64,000 nt of DNA from G963668655 sp963668655 (GTDB lineage: Bacteria; Myxococcota_A; SURF-8), in the NCBI GenBank assembly GCA_963668655.2, contig CAXXPQ010000002.1, positions 496,001 through 560,000 on the forward strand, in the 5' to 3' direction. The notes beneath the pieces were generated by a model. The model ran no database searches and was not told the DNA's origin. It saw nothing but the letters and a program-made list of their open reading frames with translations. Below, piece by piece: positions 9,108 to 19,700 of this stretch (its first letter is position 1; each line of letters begins with the position of its first letter). The translations under genes were made by a program, and so were the position numbers.

Positions 9108-10322
9108 ATGGAAGAAAATCGCAAGGAAATCGCCATATTGGGAAGCACCGGGCACGTGGGCGTCGCCGGGTTGAAACTCGTCCGCCGTTTCCCCGATCGT
9201 TTTCGAGTGACGGCGCTGGCCGCCGGAAGCCGGGTGGATCCGCTTTTTCACCAGATCCTGGAATTTCGCCCCCGCTTCGTTTCCCTGGCCGGAGAAGAGG
9301 CGGCGGAAGCCCTGGAAAAACGCCTTGCGTCCGAAGGCGTTGGAAATCCTCCGGAAATCGGCGTGGGCGAGTCCGGTTTTCGGGCGGTTGTTCGCGCGGG
9401 GAAAGACGGTCTGCTTTCGGCCATGTCGGGCCTCGCGGGCCTGCACGCCACGCTTTTCGCGCTGGAATCCGGCATCCGGGTGGCGTTGGCCAGCAAGGAA
9501 CCGCTGGTGACCGCCGGACGATTCCTGCTGGAGGCCGCCAAAAAAGGCGGAGCGGAGCTTTTCCCCGTGGATTCCGAACACGCGGCCATTTTCCAGTGTC
9601 TGCGGGCCGGACGTCGGGAGGATCTGGAGCGCATCTACCTGACCGCCTCGGGCGGGCCGTTTTTCGGAAAAGACGGCGAAAACGCAAGGAATCCCGAGCC
9701 CCGGGAGGTGCTGGATCATCCGGTCTGGCGCATGGGATCGAAAATCACGGTGGATTCGGCCACCTTGATGAACAAAGGTTTCGAGATCATCGCCGCCCAC
9801 GTTCTTTTCGGCCTGCCGGAGGAACGCATCGAAGTGCTCATTCATCCCCAGGCGAAGAACCACAGCATGGTGCGCTTTCGGGACGGCACCATCGTGGCGC
9901 TTCTGGGCGAGACGCGCATGGAGCCGTCCATCGCCCACGCCCTGGCCTGGCCGGAGCGTCTGCCGCTGGAGCGCCCCGCTTTTCGCGCGGAAGATTTCTG
10001 CGGCTGGGAATTTCATCGGACGCCGCGCGGTCAATATCCTTGTATGGACCTGGCGCGGGAAGCTTTAAATCGCGGCGGACTCCATCCGGCGGTGCTGGAC
10101 GGCGCGGACGAAGCCGCCGTTTCCGCATTTCTGAACGGAGGCTTGCCCTTCGGATCGATCTTCCCGCTGATTCGGGAGGTTTTCGAGCGCTCGACGTTGC
10201 TGATCGCCGGGACATCCGAAGACAGCCTGGAGGACGCCCTGGACGTTCGCGCCCGGGCGAAAGAGGAAGCCTTCCGCCTGTCGGGCGAAAATCGGCCGCT
10301 TCGGGCGGCGGAAGGCGGATAG
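9108..10322 (+). CDS. dxr: 1-deoxy-D-xylulose 5-phosphate reductoisomerase
   Basis: Second enzyme of the MEP isoprenoid pathway: NADPH-dependent rearrangement and reduction of DXP to MEP, cytoplasmic. 404 aa from this ATG; an ATG at 9087 would add seven residues and neither has a strong ribosome site. NADPH-binding motif IAILGSTGHVG at the N-terminus (the family usually has GSTGSIG), ASKEPLV where NKESLV is usual, metal and substrate residues in PVDSEHAAIFQ, TASGGPF, and KITVDSATLMNKGFE. The C-terminal half has HPQAKNHSMV and HALAWPERL. It is followed 51 nt later by rseP, a common neighbour in many bacteria, but cdsA/uppS are not upstream here. Confidence 0.93.
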   Translation: MEENRKEIAILGSTGHVGVAGLKLVRRFPDRFRVTALAAGSRVDPLFHQILEFRPRFVSLAGEEAAEALEKRLASEGVGNPPEIGVGESGFRAVVRAGKDGLLSAMSGLAGLHATLFALESGIRVALASKEPLVTAGRFLLEAAKKGGAELFPVDSEHAAIFQCLRAGRREDLERIYLTASGGPFFGKDGENARNPEPREVLDHPVWRMGSKITVDSATLMNKGFEIIAAHVLFGLPEERIEVLIHPQAKNHSMVRFRDGTIVALLGETRMEPSIAHALAWPERLPLERPAFRAEDFCGWEFHRTPRGQYPCMDLAREALNRGGLHPAVLDGADEAAVSAFLNGGLPFGSIFPLIREVFERSTLLIAGTSEDSLEDALDVRARAKEEAFRLSGENRPLRAAEGG

Positions 10323-10373
10323 ACAACGAATCTCCCCGGGGTTTCGGACGGACGGGGTTTCAGGAGGATCATC

Positions 10374-12308
10374 ATGTTTCTGCTTTGGGCGGCGATATTG
10401 CTGGGAGTTCTCATCCTGGTTCACGAACTGGGACATTTTCTGGTGGCGAAAGCGACCGGCGTCAAGGTGTTGCGTTTTTCCATCGGTTTCGGCCCCAAAC
10501 TGCTACAATTTCGCATCGGCGAGACGGAATACCGCCTGGCGGCGATTCCCTTCGGCGGCTACGTCAAGATGCTCGGCCAGGAATCCTCGGAATCGATTCC
10601 CGCCGGGATCCACGCCGTGGAGGCGGACGGCCCCGCCTGGACCGCCGGTTTTCGCTCCGGAGATCTGCTTCTGGCCGTGAACGGACAGGATGTGGCCGAC
10701 TGGAACTCCGTGCGGGACGTACTGGCGGGAGTGACCGGCGGGGAAGTGGAATTCCTCCTGGATCGCGAAGGCAAAACCCGCACGGCGAAACTGCCCGCCG
10801 AGGTGGCCATGACTTTGCGGGCCCGCATGCCCGAGCAAAGCGGCCGCGGCGGACGGCTGGACATGCCCGAGGCCGGAATGGCGGTGGCCGATCATCAGGG
10901 CGAACTGACCAACGCCTTTCACCAGAAACCGCTCTGGGCGCGCTTCGCGGTAGTCTTCGCGGGACCGGCCTTTTCCCTGCTGTTTCCCATCCTGATCTAC
11001 TTCGTCTATTTCATCGCCGTGGACTCCATGACCAGTTCCCGCGTGGGCCAGGTGCTGACCGACACTCCCGCCGCCCGGGCGGGATTGCGCGCCGGAGACC
11101 GCATCGTGGCCATCGACGGCGAGGAAACCCCCTTCTGGGCGGACATGGCGGCGCACATCCAGGCGGCCGGAGATCGAGCAATCACCCTGCGGGTGGACCG
11201 GGACGGCGAAAAACTGAGCATCCCCATCACGCCGGAAGCCTCCACCATCCGGAACCCGTTGGGCGACGATATCCGCCACGGTCGCATCGGCATCACATCC
11301 TCCACCATCCCACCCCTGGTGGGCGTCACCTCCGGCGACTCGCCCGCCCACCGCGCCGGAATCCGCCTGGGCGACCGCATACTCTCCGTCAACGGCCAGA
11401 AACTGGATTACATCTGGCAGTTGGAGGACCAGCTTTCCGAGATCGAGGTGTCGGGCCGCGCCGTGACGATGGAGGTGGAACGCCCGGCGAAGAAGGACGG
11501 CGGGAAACCGGAAACCTTCCAGGCGAAAATCGTTCCCACGCCCCGGGCCGAGGGCGGCTTCCTTGTGGGGCTGGCCTCCCTGGACACCTTCGTGGGACGG
11601 GTGGACGAGGACACGCCGGCCGCGCTGGCGGGGATCAAGACCGGCGACCGCCTGCTGCGGGTGGACGGCCGGGAGATTTCGGCCTGGATGGCGGTGGAAC
11701 AGGTGCTGCGCCAGAAAATGGAAAAACCCATCGCCTTCGACATCGACAGGAACGGCGTGGCGCTGTCGTTCGCCGTGGAACAGAAAAAGGAAGTGCTGAA
11801 AGGCGAGTACCAGGAAGAAGTCACCCGTTACCGCTTCGGCGCCTGGCCCGCCACGCCGCCGGACGCCTGGCTGGAAGGCGAGCGCCTGCCCGTGGAAAAT
11901 CGCCTGGCCTTTGCCGTTTCCGGCTCCGTCTCCACCATGATCGACATCACGCTTCTGGAACTGCGCATCTTCGGAAAGCTTCTGAGCGGCGAACTGCCCT
12001 TCAAAATGGTGGGCGGCCCCATCGCCATCTTCGACATCGCCGGAAAGGCCGCCGAGAACGGCTGGCGATACTACCTCTGGGTCATGGCCATGATCTCCAT
12101 CAACCTGGGCATCCTGAACCTTCTGCCCGTTCCCGTGCTGGATGGCGGGCACCTGATGTTCTTCACCATCGAGGCCGTGATCCGCAAGCCGCTGAACCAG
12201 CGACTGAAAGAGCGCGCCACCATGGTGGGCTTCGCCATGATGATGATGCTCATGGCCCTGGCGGTGGTGAACGATCTGCAACGCTACTGGGACGTGATTT
12301 TCGGCTGA
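10374..12308 (+). CDS. rseP: RseP-like site-2 zinc metalloprotease with four PDZ-like domains
   Basis: Intramembrane M50 protease that in the family cuts anti-sigma factors and signal-peptide remnants. 644 aa, well above the usual 420-460; AGGAGG lies six bases before the ATG. TM1 carries the zinc motif HELGH (17-21), followed by GGYVKM. A PDZ-like domain (about 78-145, GFRSGDLLLAVNG) then precedes TM2 (186-214), a place where ordinary RseP has none. Three further PDZ domains follow: 220-286 (GLRAGDRIVAIDG), 305-388 (GIRLGDRILSVNG) and 397-470 (GIKTGDRLLRVDG). Last come TM3 with NLLPVPVLDGG (582-592, third zinc ligand Asp590) and TM4. Standard topology would put the extra PDZ on the cytoplasmic side. 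tsaB starts 4 nt downstream. Confidence 0.9.
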   Translation: MFLLWAAILLGVLILVHELGHFLVAKATGVKVLRFSIGFGPKLLQFRIGETEYRLAAIPFGGYVKMLGQESSESIPAGIHAVEADGPAWTAGFRSGDLLLAVNGQDVADWNSVRDVLAGVTGGEVEFLLDREGKTRTAKLPAEVAMTLRARMPEQSGRGGRLDMPEAGMAVADHQGELTNAFHQKPLWARFAVVFAGPAFSLLFPILIYFVYFIAVDSMTSSRVGQVLTDTPAARAGLRAGDRIVAIDGEETPFWADMAAHIQAAGDRAITLRVDRDGEKLSIPITPEASTIRNPLGDDIRHGRIGITSSTIPPLVGVTSGDSPAHRAGIRLGDRILSVNGQKLDYIWQLEDQLSEIEVSGRAVTMEVERPAKKDGGKPETFQAKIVPTPRAEGGFLVGLASLDTFVGRVDEDTPAALAGIKTGDRLLRVDGREISAWMAVEQVLRQKMEKPIAFDIDRNGVALSFAVEQKKEVLKGEYQEEVTRYRFGAWPATPPDAWLEGERLPVENRLAFAVSGSVSTMIDITLLELRIFGKLLSGELPFKMVGGPIAIFDIAGKAAENGWRYYLWVMAMISINLGILNLLPVPVLDGGHLMFFTIEAVIRKPLNQRLKERATMVGFAMMMMLMALAVVNDLQRYWDVIFG

Positions 12309-12312
12309 TCGG

Positions 12313-13053
12313 ATGAAATACATGCCGGGGAACCTGCTGGCCATCGAGGCCTCCGGGCAGGCGCTCAGCGTCGCCCTGTTCGAGAACGGACGCCTCGCAA
12401 AGGACGTTTCACTTTCGGAAAAGCGCCTGCGCCACTCCGAGACGCTGCTTCCCGCCGTGGACGAACTGCTGAAAAAAACGGGGCTTTCGGTAGGCGACAT
12501 CGAGGCCTTCGCCGTCACCCGGGGACCGGGCTCGTTCACCTCGGTGCGCATCGCGTTGGCCACCGCCCTGGGCTTGGCGTACCCGGAAAAGCGGCCCGTC
12601 TACGCGCTGAACACTTTGGAGGTGCTTGCCGCCGGGATCGAACCTTCCGCCGAGTCGGCGGGTCCGCCCCTCGGGGAACGTCCCCTGCGGCTGCCCATGC
12701 TGGACGCCCGCAAGGGAGAGGTTTACGCGGCGCTGTACGGAGACGACCTCGCGGCGGAGGTTCTGCTGCGGCCCGGCGTGGGAAAGGTCGCGGACTGGAT
12801 CGAGCGCGCCCTGGAGTTCGGGCGGCCGCTCCTGGTCTTCGGCGAAGGCGCGCGGGCTTATCGTCAGGCGCTTGAAAACGCCTCCGAACGGATTCGAACG
12901 CTCGCGAACGACGACAGCCGCCCGCTGGCCCGCCACCTGGGCCGCCGGGTGCTGCAACGGCTGGAAGCGGGCCTGCCGTGCGAACCGGTCGCTCCGCTTT
13001 ACCTGCGCAAGCCGGAGGCGGTGGTTCATTTGCAAGGGAAAGGAAGTCGATGA
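12313..13053 (+). CDS. tsaB: tRNA threonylcarbamoyladenosine biosynthesis protein TsaB
   Basis: Non-catalytic partner of TsaD/TsaE in t6A37 modification of ANN-decoding tRNAs. 246 aa. ASKHA-fold motifs: LLAIEASGQALSVALFENG at the N-terminus, the RHSETLLPAVDELL helix, and FAVTRGPGSFTSVRIALA near 70-90. The C-terminal lobe is divergent, as usual. ATG 12322 is an alternative start. The gene lies 4 nt after rseP, and its last codon overlaps the ATG of the next gene (ATGA), so rseP, tsaB and the two large envelope genes are probably one transcription unit. Confidence 0.9.
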   Translation: MKYMPGNLLAIEASGQALSVALFENGRLAKDVSLSEKRLRHSETLLPAVDELLKKTGLSVGDIEAFAVTRGPGSFTSVRIALATALGLAYPEKRPVYALNTLEVLAAGIEPSAESAGPPLGERPLRLPMLDARKGEVYAALYGDDLAAEVLLRPGVGKVADWIERALEFGRPLLVFGEGARAYRQALENASERIRTLANDDSRPLARHLGRRVLQRLEAGLPCEPVAPLYLRKPEAVVHLQGKGSR

Positions 13054-16000
13054 CAAGACCACGTGGAAGCGACGCGCCCGCGGGGCGGTTGCCTGCCGTT
13101 CTGGCCGTTCTGGCCGTTCTGCCGATCTTCTTTTTCGCCGAAACGGCCTTCGCCCTGGAGGACGCCCCGACACGGGCTCTTTCGCTCGCGGCGAGAATCG
13201 AGAAAGCGCCCGACGCTCCCGAATCCCTGGCGGATTTCTTCCGTCTGCGGGATCTGCAACCGTTCCTGACCGCCGAAAACCGCATGGACGGGCTCTGCCG
13301 CGCGCTCGACACCCACCCCCGGACCTCGCTGGATCTACGTCTGGCGGCCCGCTGGTGCCTGTGGGACGCGGCCCGGCGCTCCGGAGATCCGGCGGCGACG
13401 GAGACTCTGCGCGAACGCCTGGGACTGCTGACGCGCTGGCGCAGCCTGGGACCGTTCGACAACGAAGGCGGATCCGGCATGGAACATGCCCTGCCTCCGG
13501 AAGACGCCTACGATCCCGGCGCGCTGTATCCGGGCAAGGCGCGCCCCGTGAGCTGGCGCGTCTTTCCTCCCATCAACGAACTTTCCGGCTATCAGAATTT
13601 TCAGCGCGTCCACGAACCGGGCCGGCAATCCCTGGGCTACGCCTACGCACGCGTACACTCGCCCAAGCGTCGGGAAGCCGTGCTGATCCTGGGCGGAGCG
13701 GGCTCGTTGCGGGTCTGGGTCAACGGCCGTTACGCCGGAGGATGGGACGGCGACCGCAACAACCGCCGCTTCCAGAACGCCTACGTCGTCCGGTTGGAGC
13801 GGGGCGTCAACGATATCGTCGTGAAATCCGGCGGCCAGTCCCGGGGCTGGGGCTTCCGGCTTGCGCTTCTGAACCGGAACGGCGAACCGTTCGCCGATCT
13901 GACGGGGCTCTCCCACGGCCGACCGGCCGACCGCCTGGCCCCGTTTCCGGAAAGCCGCACGGACTGGAAACTTTCCGAAACCGCCGGCGAACGTCCCCTG
14001 CCGCTGTCCGTCGAGCGGCTTGAAAAACGTATGGAAAGCCGCCCGGACGTTCGCACGGCCCTGGATCTCAGCCGACTTCTGCACCGGCTGCGGCCGTTCA
14101 AGGCGGAGGAGAAACGCCACGAGCATTTCGCGGAACGGGCGCTGGAACTGGACCCCGGCGACCCGGAGGCGCTTCTCTGGTGCGGCGCGCTGATGGAAAA
14201 CCACAACCGCCGCCTGGGCTGTCTGACCGAGGGACGCATGCGCCATCCGGACGAGCCGCGCTTCGCGCTCCATCTGGCCGGTCTGCTCCGGCGGGAGGGA
14301 CGCTTTCTCGCCGCCCGCGACCTTCTGGAATCCATCCGGAACGTCTCTGCACTCGAAGCGCGGACGGCGCGCGCCCGGGCCTCGCTGCTCAACCGCCGGG
14401 ACTGGAGCGCGGAGGCGCTTCTGATCCTTCGGGACGCCTACAAACGCCATCCCGTTCCCTACCTGGAGGAAGCCCTGGTCAACCAGTACGACCACCTGGA
14501 ATACCGGAGAGAGGCGCGCCGTTTGCGGCTGGACATGTTGAAGCGGGCTCCCGGCGACCTCCAGACCCTGCGCTGGCTGGCCGCCGACGCGGAGGACCGC
14601 CGGGACATCGCCGCCGCCATCGATTACCTGGATCGCATCACTGCGCTTTCGCCCGACGAATTCGGAGAACGGCTGCGCAAGGTCCGGCTTCTGGAAGGTC
14701 TGGATCGCACGGACGCCGCCAGGGAAATCCTGGAACACCTTCTATCCATGGCTCCGGAGGAGACGCTGTTTCTCGACCGGCTGGCCGATCTCGAACACCG
14801 TTCGGGCCATACCGAGCAGGCGCTGGCCCTGTGGAACAAATCCCTGGAGATCATGCCCCAGAATCCCGATCTGAAAAAATACCTGGCGCTTTTGCAGCCG
14901 GAGAGCCGGGGATTCGAGGTGGATTTCGTCCAGGACGCGGAAACCGTGGTGCAACGCATGCCGCCGCAGGCCGAAAACGGGGAAAGCGCCGAATACCTGC
15001 TGGACCTGACCGTCCACAAGGTCTTCGAGAACGGCCTCAGCAGCCAGTTCCGGCAGCAGATTCTGCGCGTCCTGGATCCCACCGGCGCGGACAGTTTCCG
15101 AACCTTCGGCGTGCGCTACTACCCCGGCCGCCAGGAAGTCACCGTGCTGCGCGCCCGCATCCTGCGCCCGGACGGAAGCGTCAACGAACGCCACCTGGAG
15201 AACGACCGCTCGGGCAGCCGCTCCTACAAGCTCTATCACGACTACAGCATCCGGCTGGTGACCTTTCCGGACCTGAAACCCGGCGACGTGGCCGAGGTGC
15301 AGTACCGGGTGGACGACATCGCCAGCGAAAATCTCTTCGCCGACTATTTCGGAGCCATCCAGCTCTTTCAGGATTACACCGTCGCCCGGGAGCGCCGCTT
15401 CGTGGTGCTCATGCCGGAGGGCCGCGAGCTGTACGCCAACCGACCGGCGCTCTGTCCGGAACCGGAAATCACGCAGACCGCCCACGGCCGCCGGTACGCC
15501 TGGCGGGCCACGGACATCCCCAAGCTCCGCCGGGAACCGAAAAGCCCGCCCCTGGTGGAAATCGCGGACTACATCCACGTCTCCACCTTCAAGGACTGGA
15601 ACGCCATGGGGGCGTGGTACTGGGGCCTGATCCGGGAGCAGTTCGCCGTCAAGGAAGCGCTGAAGGCCAAGGTTCGCGAATTGATCGACGGCGTGGACGA
15701 TCCGCTCCAGCGCCTGATCCGCATCCACCGCTGGGTGGTGACGAAGACCCGTTACGTGGGCCTGGAATTCGGCGTTCACAGCTTCAAGCCGTATCCGGTC
15801 AACCAGATTTTCGACCGCAAGTTCGGCGACTGCAAGGACAAGGCCACGCTGCTCGTCGCCATGCTGAAGGAAGCCGGAATCCGGGCGCGCATGGCCATCA
15901 TCCGTACCAGCAACGTCGGCGCGCTTCAGGAATACCCGCCCAGTCTGGCCATGTTCAATCACGCCATCGCCTACCTGCCGGATTACGACCTGTACCTGGA

Positions 16001-16760
16001 CGGCACGGCCGAATTCTCCGGAAGCGGCGAACTTCCCTATCAGGACCGTCGCGGCCAGGTAATGCTGGTGGGGCCGGAAGGAACCGAATTCACCCGCGTT
16101 CCCGCCGCCGATCCGAAAAGCAACGTCTATCGGGAAGACGCCCGGGTGCGCTTCGACAAGGACGGCGCGACCGAGGTCGTAAGCAAGGTGCGCGTCACCG
16201 GCTCCCTGGCTTCCAATTTCCGGGCTCATTTCCAGGACAGCGACCGTCGCAAGGAATACCTGGAAAAGCTCATCAACAAGGATCTTCCGGGCGCGAAATT
16301 GCGGACGTTTTCCTTCCGCAACATCGAAAACATCCGGGATGACGTGGAACTGGACTACCAGGTTCTCGCTCCCGGCGCATTGCGCGATACGAAGGACGGT
16401 ACGGCCTTCCGACCCGCCCTGGACCGGGTGAACCTGGTGAAGGAATACGCCTCGCTTTCCGAACGCGATTATCCCGTGGCCGTCACCCGGCTTCAGACGC
16501 TGGAGAAAACCATTGTTTTCGACCTCGGCGACGCCGTATCCGTCCGGGATGCTCCAAAGGACGTCCATCTGGAAACGCCCTTCGCCGCCTTCACCCGCAC
16601 CCTTCAACAGGACGGAACCGAACTGCGGGTCCGAACCCGCCTCCAGTTTCGGAAAAACCGGATCGGCGTAAAGGAATACGACGATTTCCGCACGTTCTGC
16701 CAGGATGTCACGCGCGCCTTCAACGAGGAGGTTCACCTTGTCCCGAATTCAAGCATCTGA
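13050..16760 (+). CDS. Large exported DUF3857 / transglutaminase-like protein with TPRs
   Basis: 1236 aa. The ATG overlaps the tsaB stop and has AAAGGAAG just upstream. Residues 1-38 form a signal peptide (GRLPAVLAVLAVLPIFFF). About 130-300 is a beta-sandwich-like module (LRVWVNGRYAGGWDGD), and 330-630 a run of TPR-like helical repeats. DUF3857 lies around 650-830 (SYKLYHDYSIRLVTFPDLKP). A transglutaminase core follows with Cys928 in FGDCKDKATLL, His971 in FNHAIAYL and Asp984 in YLDGTAEF, a complete Cys-His-Asp triad. A beta-rich C-terminal domain ends the protein. Family members are periplasmic or surface proteins of unclear substrate. It is followed, with a 23-bp overlap, by a second protein of the same design whose core lacks the catalytic Cys. 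Confidence 0.85.
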   Translation: MTRPRGSDAPAGRLPAVLAVLAVLPIFFFAETAFALEDAPTRALSLAARIEKAPDAPESLADFFRLRDLQPFLTAENRMDGLCRALDTHPRTSLDLRLAARWCLWDAARRSGDPAATETLRERLGLLTRWRSLGPFDNEGGSGMEHALPPEDAYDPGALYPGKARPVSWRVFPPINELSGYQNFQRVHEPGRQSLGYAYARVHSPKRREAVLILGGAGSLRVWVNGRYAGGWDGDRNNRRFQNAYVVRLERGVNDIVVKSGGQSRGWGFRLALLNRNGEPFADLTGLSHGRPADRLAPFPESRTDWKLSETAGERPLPLSVERLEKRMESRPDVRTALDLSRLLHRLRPFKAEEKRHEHFAERALELDPGDPEALLWCGALMENHNRRLGCLTEGRMRHPDEPRFALHLAGLLRREGRFLAARDLLESIRNVSALEARTARARASLLNRRDWSAEALLILRDAYKRHPVPYLEEALVNQYDHLEYRREARRLRLDMLKRAPGDLQTLRWLAADAEDRRDIAAAIDYLDRITALSPDEFGERLRKVRLLEGLDRTDAAREILEHLLSMAPEETLFLDRLADLEHRSGHTEQALALWNKSLEIMPQNPDLKKYLALLQPESRGFEVDFVQDAETVVQRMPPQAENGESAEYLLDLTVHKVFENGLSSQFRQQILRVLDPTGADSFRTFGVRYYPGRQEVTVLRARILRPDGSVNERHLENDRSGSRSYKLYHDYSIRLVTFPDLKPGDVAEVQYRVDDIASENLFADYFGAIQLFQDYTVARERRFVVLMPEGRELYANRPALCPEPEITQTAHGRRYAWRATDIPKLRREPKSPPLVEIADYIHVSTFKDWNAMGAWYWGLIREQFAVKEALKAKVRELIDGVDDPLQRLIRIHRWVVTKTRYVGLEFGVHSFKPYPVNQIFDRKFGDCKDKATLLVAMLKEAGIRARMAIIRTSNVGALQEYPPSLAMFNHAIAYLPDYDLYLDGTAEFSGSGELPYQDRRGQVMLVGPEGTEFTRVPAADPKSNVYREDARVRFDKDGATEVVSKVRVTGSLASNFRAHFQDSDRRKEYLEKLINKDLPGAKLRTFSFRNIENIRDDVELDYQVLAPGALRDTKDGTAFRPALDRVNLVKEYASLSERDYPVAVTRLQTLEKTIVFDLGDAVSVRDAPKDVHLETPFAAFTRTLQQDGTELRVRTRLQFRKNRIGVKEYDDFRTFCQDVTRAFNEEVHLVPNSSI

Positions 16761-19700
16761 CCGGCGGCCTTCGGCGAACCGGATCGCCCTGCCGCTGCTG
16801 CTCGTTCTGACGGCGGCTCTTTTCGCAGGCTGCGCGCCCCGCGCCATGGGCGCTTTCCGCATGACGCCGGGAAGCGACCGGGCGACACGGACCCTGGAAA
16901 AGCTGGAAACCGCCGCCGCCGCCGATCCGGACGCGGCAGATCTGCGGGATCTGGCGTTCGCCCGCTGGTTTCTGAAGAACGATACGGACGGTGCGGAACG
17001 GGCCTTTCGACGCTCCCTGGACAAGGAGCCTTCCGCCGAGGCCCACATGGGGATGGGATTGACGGCTTATTTCCAGGGGCGAGTGGACGAGGCCCAGGGA
17101 CATTTCCTGGAAACCTTCCGCCTGGAACCGGGCGGGGATTTCGCCGCTCTCGCCGTGGGATTTCTCGCCGAGTTCCGGAATCAGACCGCCGATTTCCCCA
17201 CGGCCGTCGGCCCGGTTCTGGGCCAGTTCGTGGACGACCCGCGCCTGGACGCGGAAAGCCGCCTGGCCATCACCGAATGCCTGGCGGACCTCGATCGAGA
17301 GGCCGGCGACCTGCAAGCCGAGAAACGCATGCGGAGACGCCTGGGAGAGATGCGCCGTTTTCTGGCCTACGGCCCCTTCGGCGCCGTCCCGCTCTTGGAT
17401 TTCGACCGCGCCTTCGGGCCGGAAAGCGCGGCCCGGCCGGAAACGGCCTACCCCTCCGAATCCGATCCCACGGAAATCAAGGGGATTTTCCTGGACCGCG
17501 ACGCCACGGATGTTTCCATTCGGGATCTCTACAAACGCGGAGGCGTGTTTTACCTGGTCACCTACATTCACCTGGACGCCTCCCGCACGGCCCGCTTCCG
17601 TCTGGCCGGCCGTCGGACGGCGCGGCTTTTCATCGACGGACGGCCCATGCTGACCGTGGACGACCGCGCCGCCCTGCCCGAGAACGTCAACGCCGTTCTC
17701 GTATCCCTGGACAAGGGCTGGCACAAAATCGCGCTGAAACTGGCGCGCACCGGCCGTCCCTCGGAACCGTCCCTGCGCATCCTGGCGGAAGACGGCGGCC
17801 CTCTGGAGCACGGAGACGATTTCGATCCCGAAAACCCGCCCGCCGTCCCTGAAGGCGCGGCGAAACGTCGAGGAAAACCCGAAAACGCTTCCACCCGCTG
17901 GTTCGAAAAGGCGGAAAAACACCAGGATCTGTACCATAGCCTCTTCGCGCTCCTGGCCGCCCTGAGCGAAGGCCGCCACGAACGCATGAAAATCCTTCTG
18001 AAAAACGCCCTGAGCCAGAACCCCGATTTCGCCCCCCTGCACGTCATCCGCTCCTTTTCCGTGGACGGAGACCCAGCCATTCCCGGCAGCGTGGGCCGGG
18101 AGATCGTGCGCGCCTCCATGAGCCGCGCCCTGGAACTGGATCCCCGAATGGCCTTCGCCGCTTTTCACATGGTGGACGAGGATCTGGCCCGAGACGACAC
18201 CGCGTCCGCCATCCGGCGGCTGAAGACGCTTTCCGAGTCCGCACCGGGCTATTATCTCTGGCCCCGCACCGCCTTCGAGATCCACCGTTCCAACGGCTGG
18301 TTCAAGGAAGCGGACGCGAACGCCGCACGGGCCCTGGCCCTGAACGGGCGAGACCTCGCCTTTCTGAGGGATTATCGCAACTACCAGGAAGAGCGCGGCC
18401 GCTACGAGGACGCCCGCCGCACGGCCGAACGCATCGACCTGCTGGACGGCGCAGGAACCACCCTGGCGGCTCGTTACGAGGCCATGGACGCCCTGGAGGA
18501 CGCCGCAATCCTGTACCGGAAATCGCTGGAGCAAACGCCGGAAAAGACCTTCATCCGCCGCGCCCTGGCGGGGCTGGCCGAACGGACGGGAAACCGCAAG
18601 GAAGCCGTGCGTCTTTACGAGGAACTGCGCGCCCTGCCGGGAAACGAAACCCGCTTCGCCCGCCACCTGGCCGACCTTTACCAACTGGAAGGCGACACCG
18701 ACCGCGCAATTTCGCTCTTGCGGGAAAATCTGGACAAGGAACCGGATCGCTTCAACCTGCGCGCCTCGCTCGCCTTGCATGAGGGCCGGGAACTCCTTTC
18801 GGAATTCGCCACCGACGGCGACAAACTCATCGCCGAGTTCAAAGCCGCCCCATGGAAACCCGAGGCCGGAGCCGTCATCGTCCTGGACGAGTACGTCACT
18901 CGGCTGCTTCCGGGCGGGTCGGTGGTGAGCCGCACTCACATCATCGTGCGCGTCCAGACCAAGGAAGCCCAGAGTCGCTATGGCGAAATCCACCTTCCCT
19001 CCGGCGCGGAGGTCTATCGCGTACGCGTCCTGAAAGCCGACGGCCGGGAACTGGTCCCGGAGCAGATCACCGGAAAAACCTCCGTAACCCTGCCCGACGT
19101 GGGCGTGGGCGACTTCATCGAATACGACTACGTGGAGGGCGGCAAGGCCGTAAACTGGCTGCCCGACGGCCGGGCCTTCAACGCACGCTTCCTCTTCCAG
19201 AGCATGGAATCGCCCACCTTCCGCTCGCGCTTCGTGGTGGAGCACCCGGAAAACATGGACGTGACCTTTTTTCCCCTGAATTACCGCCTCGCCCCGCCCC
19301 GCAAGGAAACGCAGGACGGCCGAACCGTGGTCCGTTACGCCAACGAAAAGCTGGACCAGATCGTTCGCGAACCCTTCATGCCCATCCCGGACGAGGTGCT
19401 TCCCATCGTCGATCTGTCCCGCTCGTTTTCCTGGACGGAGTTCCGCGACCTGATGCGCCAGTCTCTTTCGGGCAAACGGCGGCCCACCGTGGAACTGCGT
19501 CGCTATCTCGAAGACGCTCTTTCCTCGCTTCCGTCCGACTCCCCCATCGTCCGCCGGGTGGAGCATCTTTTCTATCGCCTGGCGAACGACGTCGAGGGCT
19601 CCCGGCAAAGCGCTTCGTTTTCCGATTCCGCCACCCGGATCCTGCTGAAACGGGAAGGAAACCGCCTGCTGGTACTTTCCGCCTTGCTCGACCTGATGGG

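Noticed and set aside
16705..16737. Upstream ATG as start of the second DUF3857 gene
   Set aside because: No ribosome site; the TTG at 16738 has AGGAGG at ideal distance and gives a clean lipoprotein signal.
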